From Faecalimonas sp. (GTDB taxonomy: Bacteria; Bacillota; Clostridia; Lachnospirales; Lachnospiraceae): a stretch of 64,000 nt of DNA. The position numbers were made by a program, and so were the translations under genes. The notes beneath the pieces were generated by a model. It was not told the DNA's origin. It was given only the letters and a program-made list of their open reading frames with translations, and did not search any database. This document shows, one piece after another, positions 1 to 10,068 of the stretch. How positions within the stretch are numbered: the first letter of the stretch is position 1; every line of letters starts with the position of its first letter. Location: positions 231,812-295,811 of the forward strand of contig JARICA010000008.1 of the NCBI GenBank assembly GCA_029264305.1, given 5' to 3'.

Positions 1-1
1 A

Positions 2-442
2 TTGAAACAGGCACTACAGAAAATTTTTGTAGACAATCAAGAATATAAGAATTTATATTTGACAATTGTTTCTTTTGGATTCAAATATGGAATTCCGAAT
101 GATGCTGATTTAGTATTTGATGTTCGTTTTCTTCCGAATCCATACTATATAGAAGAACTTCGACCTAAAACGGGAAATGAAAAAGAAGTGCAAGAGTATG
201 TGATGAGTAACGGAAAAGCAGATGTGTTTTTGCAAAAATTGCAGGAAATGATTGAGTTTTTAATACCAAACTATATCACAGAAGGGAAACATCAATTAGT
301 AATTGGAATAGGCTGCACAGGTGGAAAACACAGATCCGTTACATTGGCGAATGCTTTATATAATTATTTTAAAGAGAAAAATCAGTATGGAGTAAGAATT
401 GAGCATCGTGACATTGAAAAAGATGCACTCAGAAAGGTATAA
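2..442 (+). CDS. rapZ: RNase adapter protein RapZ, C-terminal part (5' truncated by window edge)
   Basis: GIGCTGGKHRSVTLANAL motif typical of the RapZ/YvcJ C-terminus; directly upstream of whiA as in many Firmicutes. Confidence 0.92.
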   Translation: MKQALQKIFVDNQEYKNLYLTIVSFGFKYGIPNDADLVFDVRFLPNPYYIEELRPKTGNEKEVQEYVMSNGKADVFLQKLQEMIEFLIPNYITEGKHQLVIGIGCTGGKHRSVTLANALYNYFKEKNQYGVRIEHRDIEKDALRKV

Positions 443-454
443 TAGAGGTGGCAG

Positions 455-1417
455 ATGTCGTTTTCGGGAGAAATTAAAGAAGAATTAGGAGTGCAGATAA
501 GTTCGGCAAGGCATTGTCAGATTGCAGAACTTTCGGCATTAATCAGTATGTGCGGAAGTGTTATGATTGATAGTAATAACCATTATGCAATAAAAATACA
601 TACAGAAAATGTGATTGTTGCAAGAAAGTGCTTTACATTACTAGAAAAAACATTTAATATAAGAACTGAAATTTCCATACGGAAAAATCTGGCAAGACAG
701 AGTGTTTCCTATTGGATTATTATAAAAACGCATGAAGACGCAATAAAGGTGCTTCAAGCAACGAAACTGATGAAAGAGGACGGAGACATTTTTGAAGAAC
801 TTTCTATAGTGAAGAATGTAATTGTCCAGCAGTATTGTTGTAAAAGGGCGTTTATCAGAGGTGCTTTTTTAGCATCGGGTTCTATAAGCGCCCCAGAAAA
901 ATCCTATCATTTTGAAATTGTTTGTGCTGTCTGTGCAAAAGCTGAGCAGTTGCAAAAGATGATGAATAGTTTTGGAATTGATGCAAAAGTAATATTGCGA
1001 AAGAAATCTTATGTTGTATATGTCAAAGAGGGAGCGCAAATTGCAGACCTTCTTAATATCATAGAAGCACATGTTGCATTGATGAAATTTGAAAACGTGC
1101 GTATTATAAAAGATATGCGTAACACAGTGAATAGAAAAGTAAACTGTGAAACGGCGAATATTAATAAAACAGTTTCTGCAGCAGTCAAGCAAGTGGAAGA
1201 TATTGTGTATATTCGTGATACAATTGGATTGGAAAATCTATCAGATGCTTTGAGAGATGTAGCGTTGACAAGATTAGAATATCCAGAAGCAACATTAAAG
1301 GAATTAGGGGATTTACTCATTACGCCAGTAGGAAAATCGGGAGTGAATCACCGTCTGAGAAAATTGGGTGAAATGGCCGATAAACTCAGAGAAAACAAGG
1401 AGGTATGTTATGATTAA
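455..1417 (+). CDS. whiA: DNA-binding/sporulation regulator WhiA
   Basis: 320 aa; MSFSGEIKEEL N-terminus and C-terminal HTH (LKELGDLLITPVGKSGVNHRLRKL) typical of WhiA. Confidence 0.95.
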   Translation: MSFSGEIKEELGVQISSARHCQIAELSALISMCGSVMIDSNNHYAIKIHTENVIVARKCFTLLEKTFNIRTEISIRKNLARQSVSYWIIIKTHEDAIKVLQATKLMKEDGDIFEELSIVKNVIVQQYCCKRAFIRGAFLASGSISAPEKSYHFEIVCAVCAKAEQLQKMMNSFGIDAKVILRKKSYVVYVKEGAQIADLLNIIEAHVALMKFENVRIIKDMRNTVNRKVNCETANINKTVSAAVKQVEDIVYIRDTIGLENLSDALRDVALTRLEYPEATLKELGDLLITPVGKSGVNHRLRKLGEMADKLRENKEVCYD

Positions 1418-1667
1418 GCAACCGGTGACGATTCAGGCAGAAGATGGTATTTGTGCAAGAGTGACAGCGAAGGCAGTCCAGGTGGCAAATGAATTTAAAA
1501 GTCAAGTTTTTATTGAAGTAGGAACAAAAAAAATTAATGCAAAAAGCATAATGGGAATGATGAGCCTTCAACTTTCAACAGGCGATGAATTAACAGTAGT
1601 TGCAGATGGTGATGACGAAACTATGGCAACAGAAAAGATGAAAGAACTTTTAGTAGCTGGGAAATAG
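1410..1667 (+). CDS. crh: HPr-family phosphocarrier-like protein, Crh-like (Cys at the His15 position)
   Basis: ATG at 1410 overlaps the whiA stop; KSIMGMMSL (Ser46 region) conserved, GICARVTA replaces GIHARPAT; rapZ-whiA-crh gene order. Confidence 0.8.
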   Translation: MIKQPVTIQAEDGICARVTAKAVQVANEFKSQVFIEVGTKKINAKSIMGMMSLQLSTGDELTVVADGDDETMATEKMKELLVAGK

Positions 1668-1671
1668 ATGA

Positions 1672-1700
1672 AAAGATTGCGTCTTGACGCAATCTTTTTT
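1672..1700 (+). terminator. Rho-independent terminator
   Basis: AAAGATTGCGTC TT GACGCAATCTTTTTT. Confidence 0.85.
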
Positions 1701-1719
1701 GAAATATATGGAGGGCAGT

Positions 1720-2655
1720 ATGAAAAAATTATTGTTTATTTATAATCCCAATGCAGGAAAAGGATTGTTAAAACCAAAATTATCTGATATTTTTGACATT
1801 TTTGTGAAAGCTGGATATGAGATAACAGTATATCCGACGCAAAAGTATAGAGATGGTTATAAAAAAGTTGCAAACTTCACTGGAGATTATGATCTTCTAG
1901 TATGTAGTGGCGGGGATGGAACGTTGGATGAAGTTGTGACAGGAATGATGGAAAGGGAAAAGAAGATTCCAATTGGATATATCCCTACAGGAACAACAAA
2001 TGATTTTGCGAAAAGTCTACATATTCCGAGAGAAATGTTGAAAGCAGCTGATGTTGCAGTGAATGGGGAAATATTTTCATGTGATGTTGGACGATTCAAT
2101 AAGGATGTTTTTGTATATATTGCTGCATTTGGTTTATTTACAGATGTTTCTTATCAGACAAAACAAGAAGTGAAAAATGTTCTTGGTCATTTAGCATATG
2201 TTTTAGAAGGAACGAAGCGATTGTTTAATATCCCTTCTTATAATATGCGTGTAACTCACGATGGAGAAGTGATTGAGGATGAATTTATTTTTGGGATGGT
2301 AACAAATTCGCGCTCAGTAGGTGGATTTAAAAATATGGTAGGAAAAAAAGTTGTATTTGATGATGGGGAATTTGAAGCAACTTTGATTAAAAGGCCGAAA
2401 AATCCATTGGAGTTACAAGGGATCATTGTTTCCCTTGTCTCAGAACAACAGGATTCGAAATATATGTATTCATTTAAAGCGAAAGAGGTCATATTTGAAT
2501 CGTTAGAAGAAGTTTCATGGACGCTTGACGGGGAGTTTGGTGGAGAACACGATAAAGTAATCATTAAAAATGTTCAAAAAGAATTGCAAATTATGGTAGA
2601 TGCGGAATATAAAGCATCACTGATGGAATGTTCATTGAAAAAAGAAGAGGAATAG
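1720..2655 (+). CDS. Diacylglycerol/lipid kinase family protein (YegS/DgkB-like)
   Basis: MKKLLFIYNPNAGKG, VCSGGDGTLDEVVTGMM and GYIPTGTTNDFAKSL motifs; start set after RBS GGAGGGC. Confidence 0.92.
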   Translation: MKKLLFIYNPNAGKGLLKPKLSDIFDIFVKAGYEITVYPTQKYRDGYKKVANFTGDYDLLVCSGGDGTLDEVVTGMMEREKKIPIGYIPTGTTNDFAKSLHIPREMLKAADVAVNGEIFSCDVGRFNKDVFVYIAAFGLFTDVSYQTKQEVKNVLGHLAYVLEGTKRLFNIPSYNMRVTHDGEVIEDEFIFGMVTNSRSVGGFKNMVGKKVVFDDGEFEATLIKRPKNPLELQGIIVSLVSEQQDSKYMYSFKAKEVIFESLEEVSWTLDGEFGGEHDKVIIKNVQKELQIMVDAEYKASLMECSLKKEEE

Positions 2656-2669
2656 AGGAAAAATTACAG

Positions 2670-4040
2670 ATGGAAAAGAGAGAAAAATTTTCTTCGAGAT
2701 TAGGGTTTATTCTAATCTCGGCGGGGTGTGCGATAGGTTTAGGTAATGTATGGAGATTTCCATATATTACGGGACAATATGGAGGCGGAGTATTTGTGCT
2801 ACTATATTTGTTCTTTTTATTTGTTTTAGGCTTACCCATTGTTGTGATGGAATTTGCTGTAGGAAGAGCGAGTCAGAAAAGTGTTGCGAAGTCTTATGAG
2901 GTGCTTGAACCTAAGGGATCAAAATGGCATATACATAAATATTTTGCTATTGCCGGAAACTATTTACTTATGATGTTCTATACAACTGTAGGAGGTTGGA
3001 TGATTGCCTACTTTGTGAAAATGGCAAAAGGTGAGTTTGTAGGGGCGAATGCAAAACAGATTTCAGAAATTTTTGTTACATTGACTTCAAATCGAAACGA
3101 AATGTTGTTTTGGATGCTAGTAATTTCAGTTATAGGTTTGATTGTATGCTCTTTCGGATTGGAAAAAGGAGTAGAAAAAATTACAAAAGCAATGATGGTT
3201 AGTTTATTTTTGATTATGGTTGTGCTTGTTGTTCGCGCGTTAACATTGCCAAATGCGATGGAAGGACTTTCGTTTTATTTAAAACCAGATTTGAGTAAAA
3301 TGAAAGAGGTTGGAATTGGAACAACTGTATTTGCGGCAATGGGACAATCTTTCTTTACATTGAGTATTGGAATTGGAGCTTTAGCGATTTTTGGTAGTTA
3401 TATTGGGAAAGAAAGAACGCTAGCTGGTGAAGCAATCAGTGTTACATTATTGGATACGTTTGTGGCAATTATGGCAGGGTTAATTATTTTCCCAGCATGT
3501 TTTGCTTTCGGTATCAATCCAGGAGAAGGACCAGGACTTGTTTTTGTAACATTGCCAAATGTATTCAATGAAATGGCAGGTGGCCGTGTATGGGGAACAT
3601 TATTCTTTTTATTTATGACGTTCGCGGCATTATCTACAATTATTGCAGTTTTCCAAAATGTTATTACGTGTACGAGAGAATTGTTGGGCTGGTCCTTGAA
3701 GAAATCAACATGCATTAATGGGATTTTTCTTATTATTTTAGGTGTTCCATGTGTACTTGGAATGACAGATTGGTCAGGATTCACATTGGCAGGTAAGAGT
3801 ATTATGGATGTAGAAGACTTTATTGTTAGTGACAATTTGCTTCCTCTTGGATCATTAGTATATTTATTGTTCTGTGTAACAAGATATGGATGGGGATGGG
3901 ATAATTTCTTGAAGGAAGCAAATGCTGGAACTGGATTAAAGTTTCCTAGAAATAAAATAGTGAAAATTTATTTGACATATATTTTACCACTTGTTGTGCT
4001 ATTTATTTTTATCCAAGGGTATTGGACAATGATAAAATAA
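2670..4040 (+). CDS. Sodium-dependent transporter, neurotransmitter:sodium symporter (NSS/SNF) family
   Basis: GFILISAGCAIGLGNVWRFPYITGQYGGG signature; multiple TM segments. Confidence 0.95.
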   Translation: MEKREKFSSRLGFILISAGCAIGLGNVWRFPYITGQYGGGVFVLLYLFFLFVLGLPIVVMEFAVGRASQKSVAKSYEVLEPKGSKWHIHKYFAIAGNYLLMMFYTTVGGWMIAYFVKMAKGEFVGANAKQISEIFVTLTSNRNEMLFWMLVISVIGLIVCSFGLEKGVEKITKAMMVSLFLIMVVLVVRALTLPNAMEGLSFYLKPDLSKMKEVGIGTTVFAAMGQSFFTLSIGIGALAIFGSYIGKERTLAGEAISVTLLDTFVAIMAGLIIFPACFAFGINPGEGPGLVFVTLPNVFNEMAGGRVWGTLFFLFMTFAALSTIIAVFQNVITCTRELLGWSLKKSTCINGIFLIILGVPCVLGMTDWSGFTLAGKSIMDVEDFIVSDNLLPLGSLVYLLFCVTRYGWGWDNFLKEANAGTGLKFPRNKIVKIYLTYILPLVVLFIFIQGYWTMIK

Positions 4041-4105
4041 AGAATTATAAATTTTGTACTTGTATATTATAATAAAATGTTATATACTATACGAGTACGA
4101 AAAAT

Positions 4106-4177
4106 GGCTCCATGGTCAAGCGGTTAAGACGCTAGCCTCTCACGCTGGAATCAGGGGTTCGATTCCCCTTGGAGTCA
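4106..4177 (+). tRNA. tRNA-Glu (CTC)
   Basis: Cloverleaf: acceptor GGCTCCA/TGGAGTC, anticodon loop CTCTCAC, T-arm GGGGTTCGATTCCCC. Confidence 0.92.
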
Positions 4178-4189
4178 CTTTAATATAGA

Positions 4190-4227
4190 CTGTCAAGTTC
4201 TTTATAAAAGAACTTGGCAGTTTTTTT
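4190..4227 (+). terminator. Rho-independent terminator
   Basis: CTGTCAAGTTCTTT ATA AAAGAACTTGGCAG followed by T7. Confidence 0.85.
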
Positions 4228-4407
4228 ATTATTGGGAAAATGTTGCAGAAAAAACTATACTTTGTAAAAATATCCAAAAAATAAAGAAAATTTGAATGAT
4301 AAGAAAAGATACTATGTACAAAGTAACGAAAACGATAAAAAACAATAAAAAATATTGAAAAAATTAGTGAAAACATACAAAATAGAAGATGGTAAAGGAG
4401 GAATATT

Positions 4408-7400
4408 ATGAAAAGAAATACAAAACGAAATATAATTATGAGTATATTGCTCGTATTTACTTTATTGGTTCAGCCGATGGTAAGTTTAGCACAAAGTAAA
4501 GACGGCAATGAAAAGAAGAATGGAACAATCGTTATTGATGTACTTGATTTTGGGGCAGATCCAACAGGTGTAAATGACAGTGCAGAGTCAATTTGGAATG
4601 CATTAAAAGAAGCTAAAAAGGTATCAGATGGAGGGAAAAAATCAGTTACATTAAATTTCCCAAAGGGAGAGTATCACATTTATAAAGACAGAGCACAGAA
4701 AAGAGAGTATCACACTTCTAATACGAATAGTATTGAAAATCCAGTGAAGACAATTGGTATTTTAATTGAAGAACAAAAGAATCTTACTATTGAGGGAAAT
4801 GGGTCTCTTTTTATGATGCATGGGAATATGATGGCTTTAGCTGTAGCAAAATCAGAAAATATTAGATTACATAATTTTTCATGGGATTTTGCTGTTCCAA
4901 CAGTATCTGAGATGACAATAACAAATATGGGAAAAGAAGGAATACATGAGTATACCGATTTTTATATTCCAAATTGTTTCCCATATGAAATTCAAGGAAA
5001 TACAATTCTTTGGAAGAGTGAAAATAGTCCATATACAAATAAACCATATTGGACAGAAAAAGGAATTCACAATGCATATTCAGTAGTGGCTTATCAACCT
5101 GAGTCAGAAATGACAAGAGCATACTATACAAATCAAGGACCGTTTGAGGCAGCAACTAAAATCGAGAAAATAGGAAATAATCAAGTTCGTGTACATTATG
5201 TAGGGAAAAGACCAAATATGCAAAAAAAAGGTATGGTTTTAGAACTGGCAAGTAGTGCACATAGAGAAACAGCAGGTGCATTTACTTGGGAAAGTAAAAA
5301 TGTTCATACAGAAAAGGTGAACGTACATTTTATGCATGGGTTTGGTTGGCTAATTCAAATGAGTGAAAATGTATATTATAAAGATTGTAATCTTATGCCA
5401 AGAGAAAGCTCAGGACATTTAACAGTAAGTTATGCAGATGGTATTCATGCTTCAGGTGCTTCAGGAGAGATTGTAATTGAGAATTGTAATTTTGCAAATA
5501 CACATGATGACCCGATTAATTTGCATGGAACGTTTACTCGAGTGGAAAAAAGAATAGATGCGCATACATTAGAACTGAAGTATATTCATAACCAACAGGG
5601 AGGTTTTCCACAGTATCATGTAGGAGATAAAGTACAATTTTTCACAAGAGATTTACTTTCTTCAACAGATGGAGAAAAGCAATATGAAGTAGCAGAAGTG
5701 ATTTCTAATCCAGGCGAACATGGAAATGATCTTCGCACAATGAAAGTGAAATTTAAAGAAGAATTACCTAGCAATCTATCCGATAAAATTGGGGTTCAGC
5801 CGAAATATGTTGCAGAAAACGTGACATATGCACCAAAGGTTACAATTAGAAATTGTACGTTTAGAAATGTACCTACACGAGGTATACTCTGTACAACAAG
5901 AAAGGAAGTTGTAATTGAAAACAACGTTTTTCATAATATGTCTATGGCGACTATTTTCCTTTCAAATGACTCGAATGATTGGTACGAGTCAGGACCTATT
6001 CGAGACATGAAAATTAAAAATAATACGTTTTATGTAAAAGATATTGGAAGAACAAGTTGGGAATATGCGCCAGCGATATATATCCATCCAGTAACAAAGG
6101 GCGGACAATTCCCAGATGCGTCAAATCCAATCCATAAAAACATTAGTATTGAAGGAAATACGTTCTATATGGATGAAGATACGGTAGTAAAGGCGGAAAG
6201 TGTAGAAAATTTGACGTTTAAAAATAACAAAGTATATCGTATGAATCCAGATGTAAAAGTGGGGATTACATTACAAAACCAAACGATTCAAGCTGGTCAA
6301 TCTGTTCAGTTAAAAACAGATGCGCAAGGAAATACAAATAATAAAAATGTAGATAATGTTTTTGAATTCACAAAATCAAAAGATATTAAGATTGAAAATA
6401 ATGTGTATGATGATGGATTAAAATTATACGCAATAGCAGAAGATGATGCGACAGAAAAGAATATTTCAATTCAAGGTGATGATATTAAAATCATTCGTAA
6501 TAAAAATCAAGCACCAGTAGAACCAGTACGAAATATCTGTTATGCAAGTACAAATCCAGATGTAGCCATTGTAAATAAAAATGGACAGATTAAAGGTATC
6601 AAGGCTGGGAAAACAACTGTTTTTGCTTATTGTCAATGGAATGATACGATTGTAAAATCAAATGAGATTGAAGTGACGGTTGCTGGAGAAGTAACAGAAT
6701 CTGATGCAATTCAAATTAAAGAAGATGATAATAAAGAAGTGAAAGTGAATGAAAAAATAAACTTTACACTGAAAAAAGGAACAGGTGCAACTTGGTCGGT
6801 AACAGATTTTGTTACGAATGAAGAAACAAACATTGCAACGATTTCTGCTACAGGAGAATTTACTGCAAAAGCAAATGGTGTTGTTTGGGTAAATGCAGTT
6901 AAAGGAAATGCAAAAGACAGAAAAGCAGTTATTATTTATGGTGGAGAAGTACAAGCATTAAATACAGATTTTGCTATTACACGTGAAGATAAGGCGAAGT
7001 ATAAGTTGACTGAAAAATCTATTGAATTGACAATGCAGCCAGGTGATTTATATACAAATACAAATACGGTTAAGAATTTATTTTTATACAATCCGAAGAA
7101 TGTTGATAAAAATAATCTTAGAGCAGTTGTAAAAGTAGATGGATTACCAATCAAAGAGGATAATCAATGGGATACAGCATCGTTTATTTTGTATAATGAT
7201 GATGACAATTATGTAACAGTAGGAAAAAAATCTCATTATAATGGGATTGCTACAGTGGAAGAAAAAAATGCTTCTGCGCAAGAATATCACGGAAAAGTAG
7301 AAGACAATAATCTAAGTTCTGCGTATTTAGGAATCACCAAAAAAGCAGACAAAATTACACTTTCTTATAAAAAGGAAAATGGAGAATGGCAGACAGCAAA

Positions 7401-9957
7401 AGAATTTACAAATGCTTCATTTGGAAATAATTATAAAATTGGCATGGCTTGTTGGGAATCAAAAGCAAGAGCGAAGAAAGTAACTTTTTCAGATTTCCAT
7501 GTAGGAAGTGCAGATACAGATTTTGCTGCGTTGTTAAAAGAAACCGCAATTTCAGTGCAAAAAGGTAAGACGGAGCGTCCAACAGTATCCGATGTAAAAG
7601 CAAAACGAGAAAATGGTAAAGTAAAAGTAGAATATACATTTGCTGATAAACAGGGAGCAAAAGAGGGAGAAACTGTATACAGATGGTATTGGAAAGAAAA
7701 TGAAGAAGAAAAAACAATAGTGACGAAAGAAAAAGAACTTTCCGTTGCAGGTAAAACAGATATTTTTTGTCAAGTATATCCAAAAGACCAATATGGTATT
7801 ACAGGAAAACCAAGTGAAAAAGTAAAGGCAGAAATTACGCCGGAAGATACAGATGAATTACAGGAAATTTCTGTAAATCATGGTGTTGTATATAAACGTG
7901 GTGCTAATAAGCAACAGAGCGTATTTGTTCCAAAAGCATTACAAAAAATAGAAGTATCTTATGTTTCTGTAAATGATGGCATAGGAGAAACTCGAGTATA
8001 TAAAAATGGCGTACAAGTAGAAGGAAAAAGGAATAATACAGATCACCTTATGTTAGAGGTACAAGATAAAGATGAAATTAAAATTGTGCGTGGAAAGAAT
8101 ACATATATATTAACTGTACAGTTAAAAGGTGATAGTACAATTCAAGTAAATAAATTAAGTATGCCTCAACTTCATTTTGAACAAAACAAGCCGATAGAAG
8201 AAAGGAGTTTCTATACAAATGGAATTGGTAGTGCAACTTCATCTGATGTTGTAGTAGAAACAGAAGGAAAAATTGGAAAAGTAGAAGTGTTTGAAGGTGA
8301 ATATAGAAAGCCATTAAAAGTTTCAAATGAGAGAAACAGATATATAGCAAAGGCAAAATTTAGAAATGGATTAAATAGTTTTTATATTCGTGTTTATGCA
8401 GAAGATAATACAACTTATAAACAATACATTTTAAATGTGACATATATGCCTTCATCAGAAATAAATGTAAGTGGAATTACATTGAATGGAAAAGTGATAG
8501 AAAACTTTGATGGAACAAAGGAAGACTATTTCTTTGCGTTAGACAAAACGGAAAAGCACTTAAAGGTTAAAGTAGATACAACTGTTTCAACAGTAAAAAT
8601 TTCTTTGAATGGTGAAGTGAAAAATGGTTTGGAGGCTACATTTAATGAATTAAAATCAGGGGAAAACACTCTTCTTATTCAGTGTGTGGCAGGAGATCAA
8701 CTGCTTAAGAAAAATTATCGCATAACCGTGTACAAACAATTTGATCAAAATGCGGGAATTCAAGAAGTTCTCTTAGGTAAAAAAGATATCACGTCTGATA
8801 TACAAAATGAGAAAAACCTAAGTGAACAGTTTGTGGACGCAGATAAAGTTATGTTGAAAGTAACAACCATTGATCCAGATGCCACAGTGGAAGTTAAACA
8901 AGGACGAGAAAAGGCTGCAACAAGAAATCGTTTTGAGGGAGAGTTGAATGTTTATGATGGACTCCAAAATGTAGACATTATTGTAACAGCCGCTGATGGA
9001 AAGACAAAGGAAACCTATCGCATTGCATTAAGAAAAGGTGCATATTTATCAGATTTAGAATGGGAAAGTGCTACAGTAGGTTATGGAACACAAGTAAATC
9101 GGGATAAAAATCATTTAGGAAGCACAATTCAGTTGGCAAATGAAAAAGGAGAGCCAGTAGAATTTAAAAAAGGTTTAGGAACTCATGCAGAATCTGTAAT
9201 TGTATATAACATTGCTGGAAAAGGTTACAAAGCATTAGAAGGATTTGTTGGAATTGATTATTGTCAGTATAATGCGAATGACGGAAAAGTACAGTTTTGT
9301 ATTGAAGTGGATGGACAAAATGTATTTGATAGTGGTGAAATGACACAAAAGACTCCAATGAAAAAATTTGCGGTAGAATTACCTAAAAATGCAAAGAAAG
9401 TTACACTTAAAGCATTACAAGGCGAAAATAATTTTAATGATCATGCGAACTGGGCGGATGCTAAATTTTTAGGAACATTTCCTGAAAAAACATATTCCAT
9501 TACAGCGAAACCTAACCATGAGCAAATGGGGGTAGTAGAGATTGTTCCGGAAAAATCTATTTATCAAATAGGAGAAGAGATAAAAGTAATAGCCAACGCA
9601 AATGAAGGATATACATTTATAGGTTGGGTAGAAGATAATTCCGTAATCAGTATGGATAAAGAATATACATTTACAGCAGATAAAAACAGAAATCTGATTG
9701 CACAATTTGAGAAAGTTGAAGAACCAGATAAACCAGTAACACCGGATAAACCGATAATCCCAGAAGAACCAAACAAACCACAGATTCCTTCTAAACCTGC
9801 AAAACCAAATGCACAGAAACCTTCGCAGAATGGAATTATAGAACAATCACATAATGCAGTGAAAACAGGTGATAAGAGCCACAGTGAGATGATGGTGTTT
9901 GGACTTGGAATTTCTGCGATTACTTTGGCATATGTGCTAGGAAGAAGGAGAAAATAG
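4408..9957 (+). CDS. Large sortase-anchored GH110-like alpha-1,3-galactosidase (parallel beta-helix, Big-like, cadherin-like, NPCBM and wall-spacer regions)
   Basis: Signal peptide; IDVLDFGADPTGVNDSAESI plus beta-helix repeats and THDDPINLHGTFTRV as in GH110; NPCBM-like region near 9040-9480; Pro/Lys-rich spacer and C-terminal VKTGDKS-hydrophobic-GRRRK sorting signal. Confidence 0.82.
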   Translation: MKRNTKRNIIMSILLVFTLLVQPMVSLAQSKDGNEKKNGTIVIDVLDFGADPTGVNDSAESIWNALKEAKKVSDGGKKSVTLNFPKGEYHIYKDRAQKREYHTSNTNSIENPVKTIGILIEEQKNLTIEGNGSLFMMHGNMMALAVAKSENIRLHNFSWDFAVPTVSEMTITNMGKEGIHEYTDFYIPNCFPYEIQGNTILWKSENSPYTNKPYWTEKGIHNAYSVVAYQPESEMTRAYYTNQGPFEAATKIEKIGNNQVRVHYVGKRPNMQKKGMVLELASSAHRETAGAFTWESKNVHTEKVNVHFMHGFGWLIQMSENVYYKDCNLMPRESSGHLTVSYADGIHASGASGEIVIENCNFANTHDDPINLHGTFTRVEKRIDAHTLELKYIHNQQGGFPQYHVGDKVQFFTRDLLSSTDGEKQYEVAEVISNPGEHGNDLRTMKVKFKEELPSNLSDKIGVQPKYVAENVTYAPKVTIRNCTFRNVPTRGILCTTRKEVVIENNVFHNMSMATIFLSNDSNDWYESGPIRDMKIKNNTFYVKDIGRTSWEYAPAIYIHPVTKGGQFPDASNPIHKNISIEGNTFYMDEDTVVKAESVENLTFKNNKVYRMNPDVKVGITLQNQTIQAGQSVQLKTDAQGNTNNKNVDNVFEFTKSKDIKIENNVYDDGLKLYAIAEDDATEKNISIQGDDIKIIRNKNQAPVEPVRNICYASTNPDVAIVNKNGQIKGIKAGKTTVFAYCQWNDTIVKSNEIEVTVAGEVTESDAIQIKEDDNKEVKVNEKINFTLKKGTGATWSVTDFVTNEETNIATISATGEFTAKANGVVWVNAVKGNAKDRKAVIIYGGEVQALNTDFAITREDKAKYKLTEKSIELTMQPGDLYTNTNTVKNLFLYNPKNVDKNNLRAVVKVDGLPIKEDNQWDTASFILYNDDDNYVTVGKKSHYNGIATVEEKNASAQEYHGKVEDNNLSSAYLGITKKADKITLSYKKENGEWQTAKEFTNASFGNNYKIGMACWESKARAKKVTFSDFHVGSADTDFAALLKETAISVQKGKTERPTVSDVKAKRENGKVKVEYTFADKQGAKEGETVYRWYWKENEEEKTIVTKEKELSVAGKTDIFCQVYPKDQYGITGKPSEKVKAEITPEDTDELQEISVNHGVVYKRGANKQQSVFVPKALQKIEVSYVSVNDGIGETRVYKNGVQVEGKRNNTDHLMLEVQDKDEIKIVRGKNTYILTVQLKGDSTIQVNKLSMPQLHFEQNKPIEERSFYTNGIGSATSSDVVVETEGKIGKVEVFEGEYRKPLKVSNERNRYIAKAKFRNGLNSFYIRVYAEDNTTYKQYILNVTYMPSSEINVSGITLNGKVIENFDGTKEDYFFALDKTEKHLKVKVDTTVSTVKISLNGEVKNGLEATFNELKSGENTLLIQCVAGDQLLKKNYRITVYKQFDQNAGIQEVLLGKKDITSDIQNEKNLSEQFVDADKVMLKVTTIDPDATVEVKQGREKAATRNRFEGELNVYDGLQNVDIIVTAADGKTKETYRIALRKGAYLSDLEWESATVGYGTQVNRDKNHLGSTIQLANEKGEPVEFKKGLGTHAESVIVYNIAGKGYKALEGFVGIDYCQYNANDGKVQFCIEVDGQNVFDSGEMTQKTPMKKFAVELPKNAKKVTLKALQGENNFNDHANWADAKFLGTFPEKTYSITAKPNHEQMGVVEIVPEKSIYQIGEEIKVIANANEGYTFIGWVEDNSVISMDKEYTFTADKNRNLIAQFEKVEEPDKPVTPDKPIIPEEPNKPQIPSKPAKPNAQKPSQNGIIEQSHNAVKTGDKSHSEMMVFGLGISAITLAYVLGRRRK

Positions 9958-10068
9958 GCATTTATTTTGTCAGGTAGTTGGAAAACAGAATTTAGGGTTT
10001 CCATTTTGAAAAAATTAGGGTATAATTATCTTATGTTAAAAATAGACAAACAAACGGAGGAATGAATT

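Noticed and set aside
7406-9846. Several antisense ORFs within the GH110-like gene
   Set aside because: Leu/Phe/Tyr/Cys-rich antisense readings of A-rich coding sequence; no RBS or domain.
4106-10068. Genomic island inserted at tRNA-Glu
   Set aside because: No integrase, and I could not find a direct repeat of the tRNA 3' end after the GH110-like gene. It remains a lone cargo gene.
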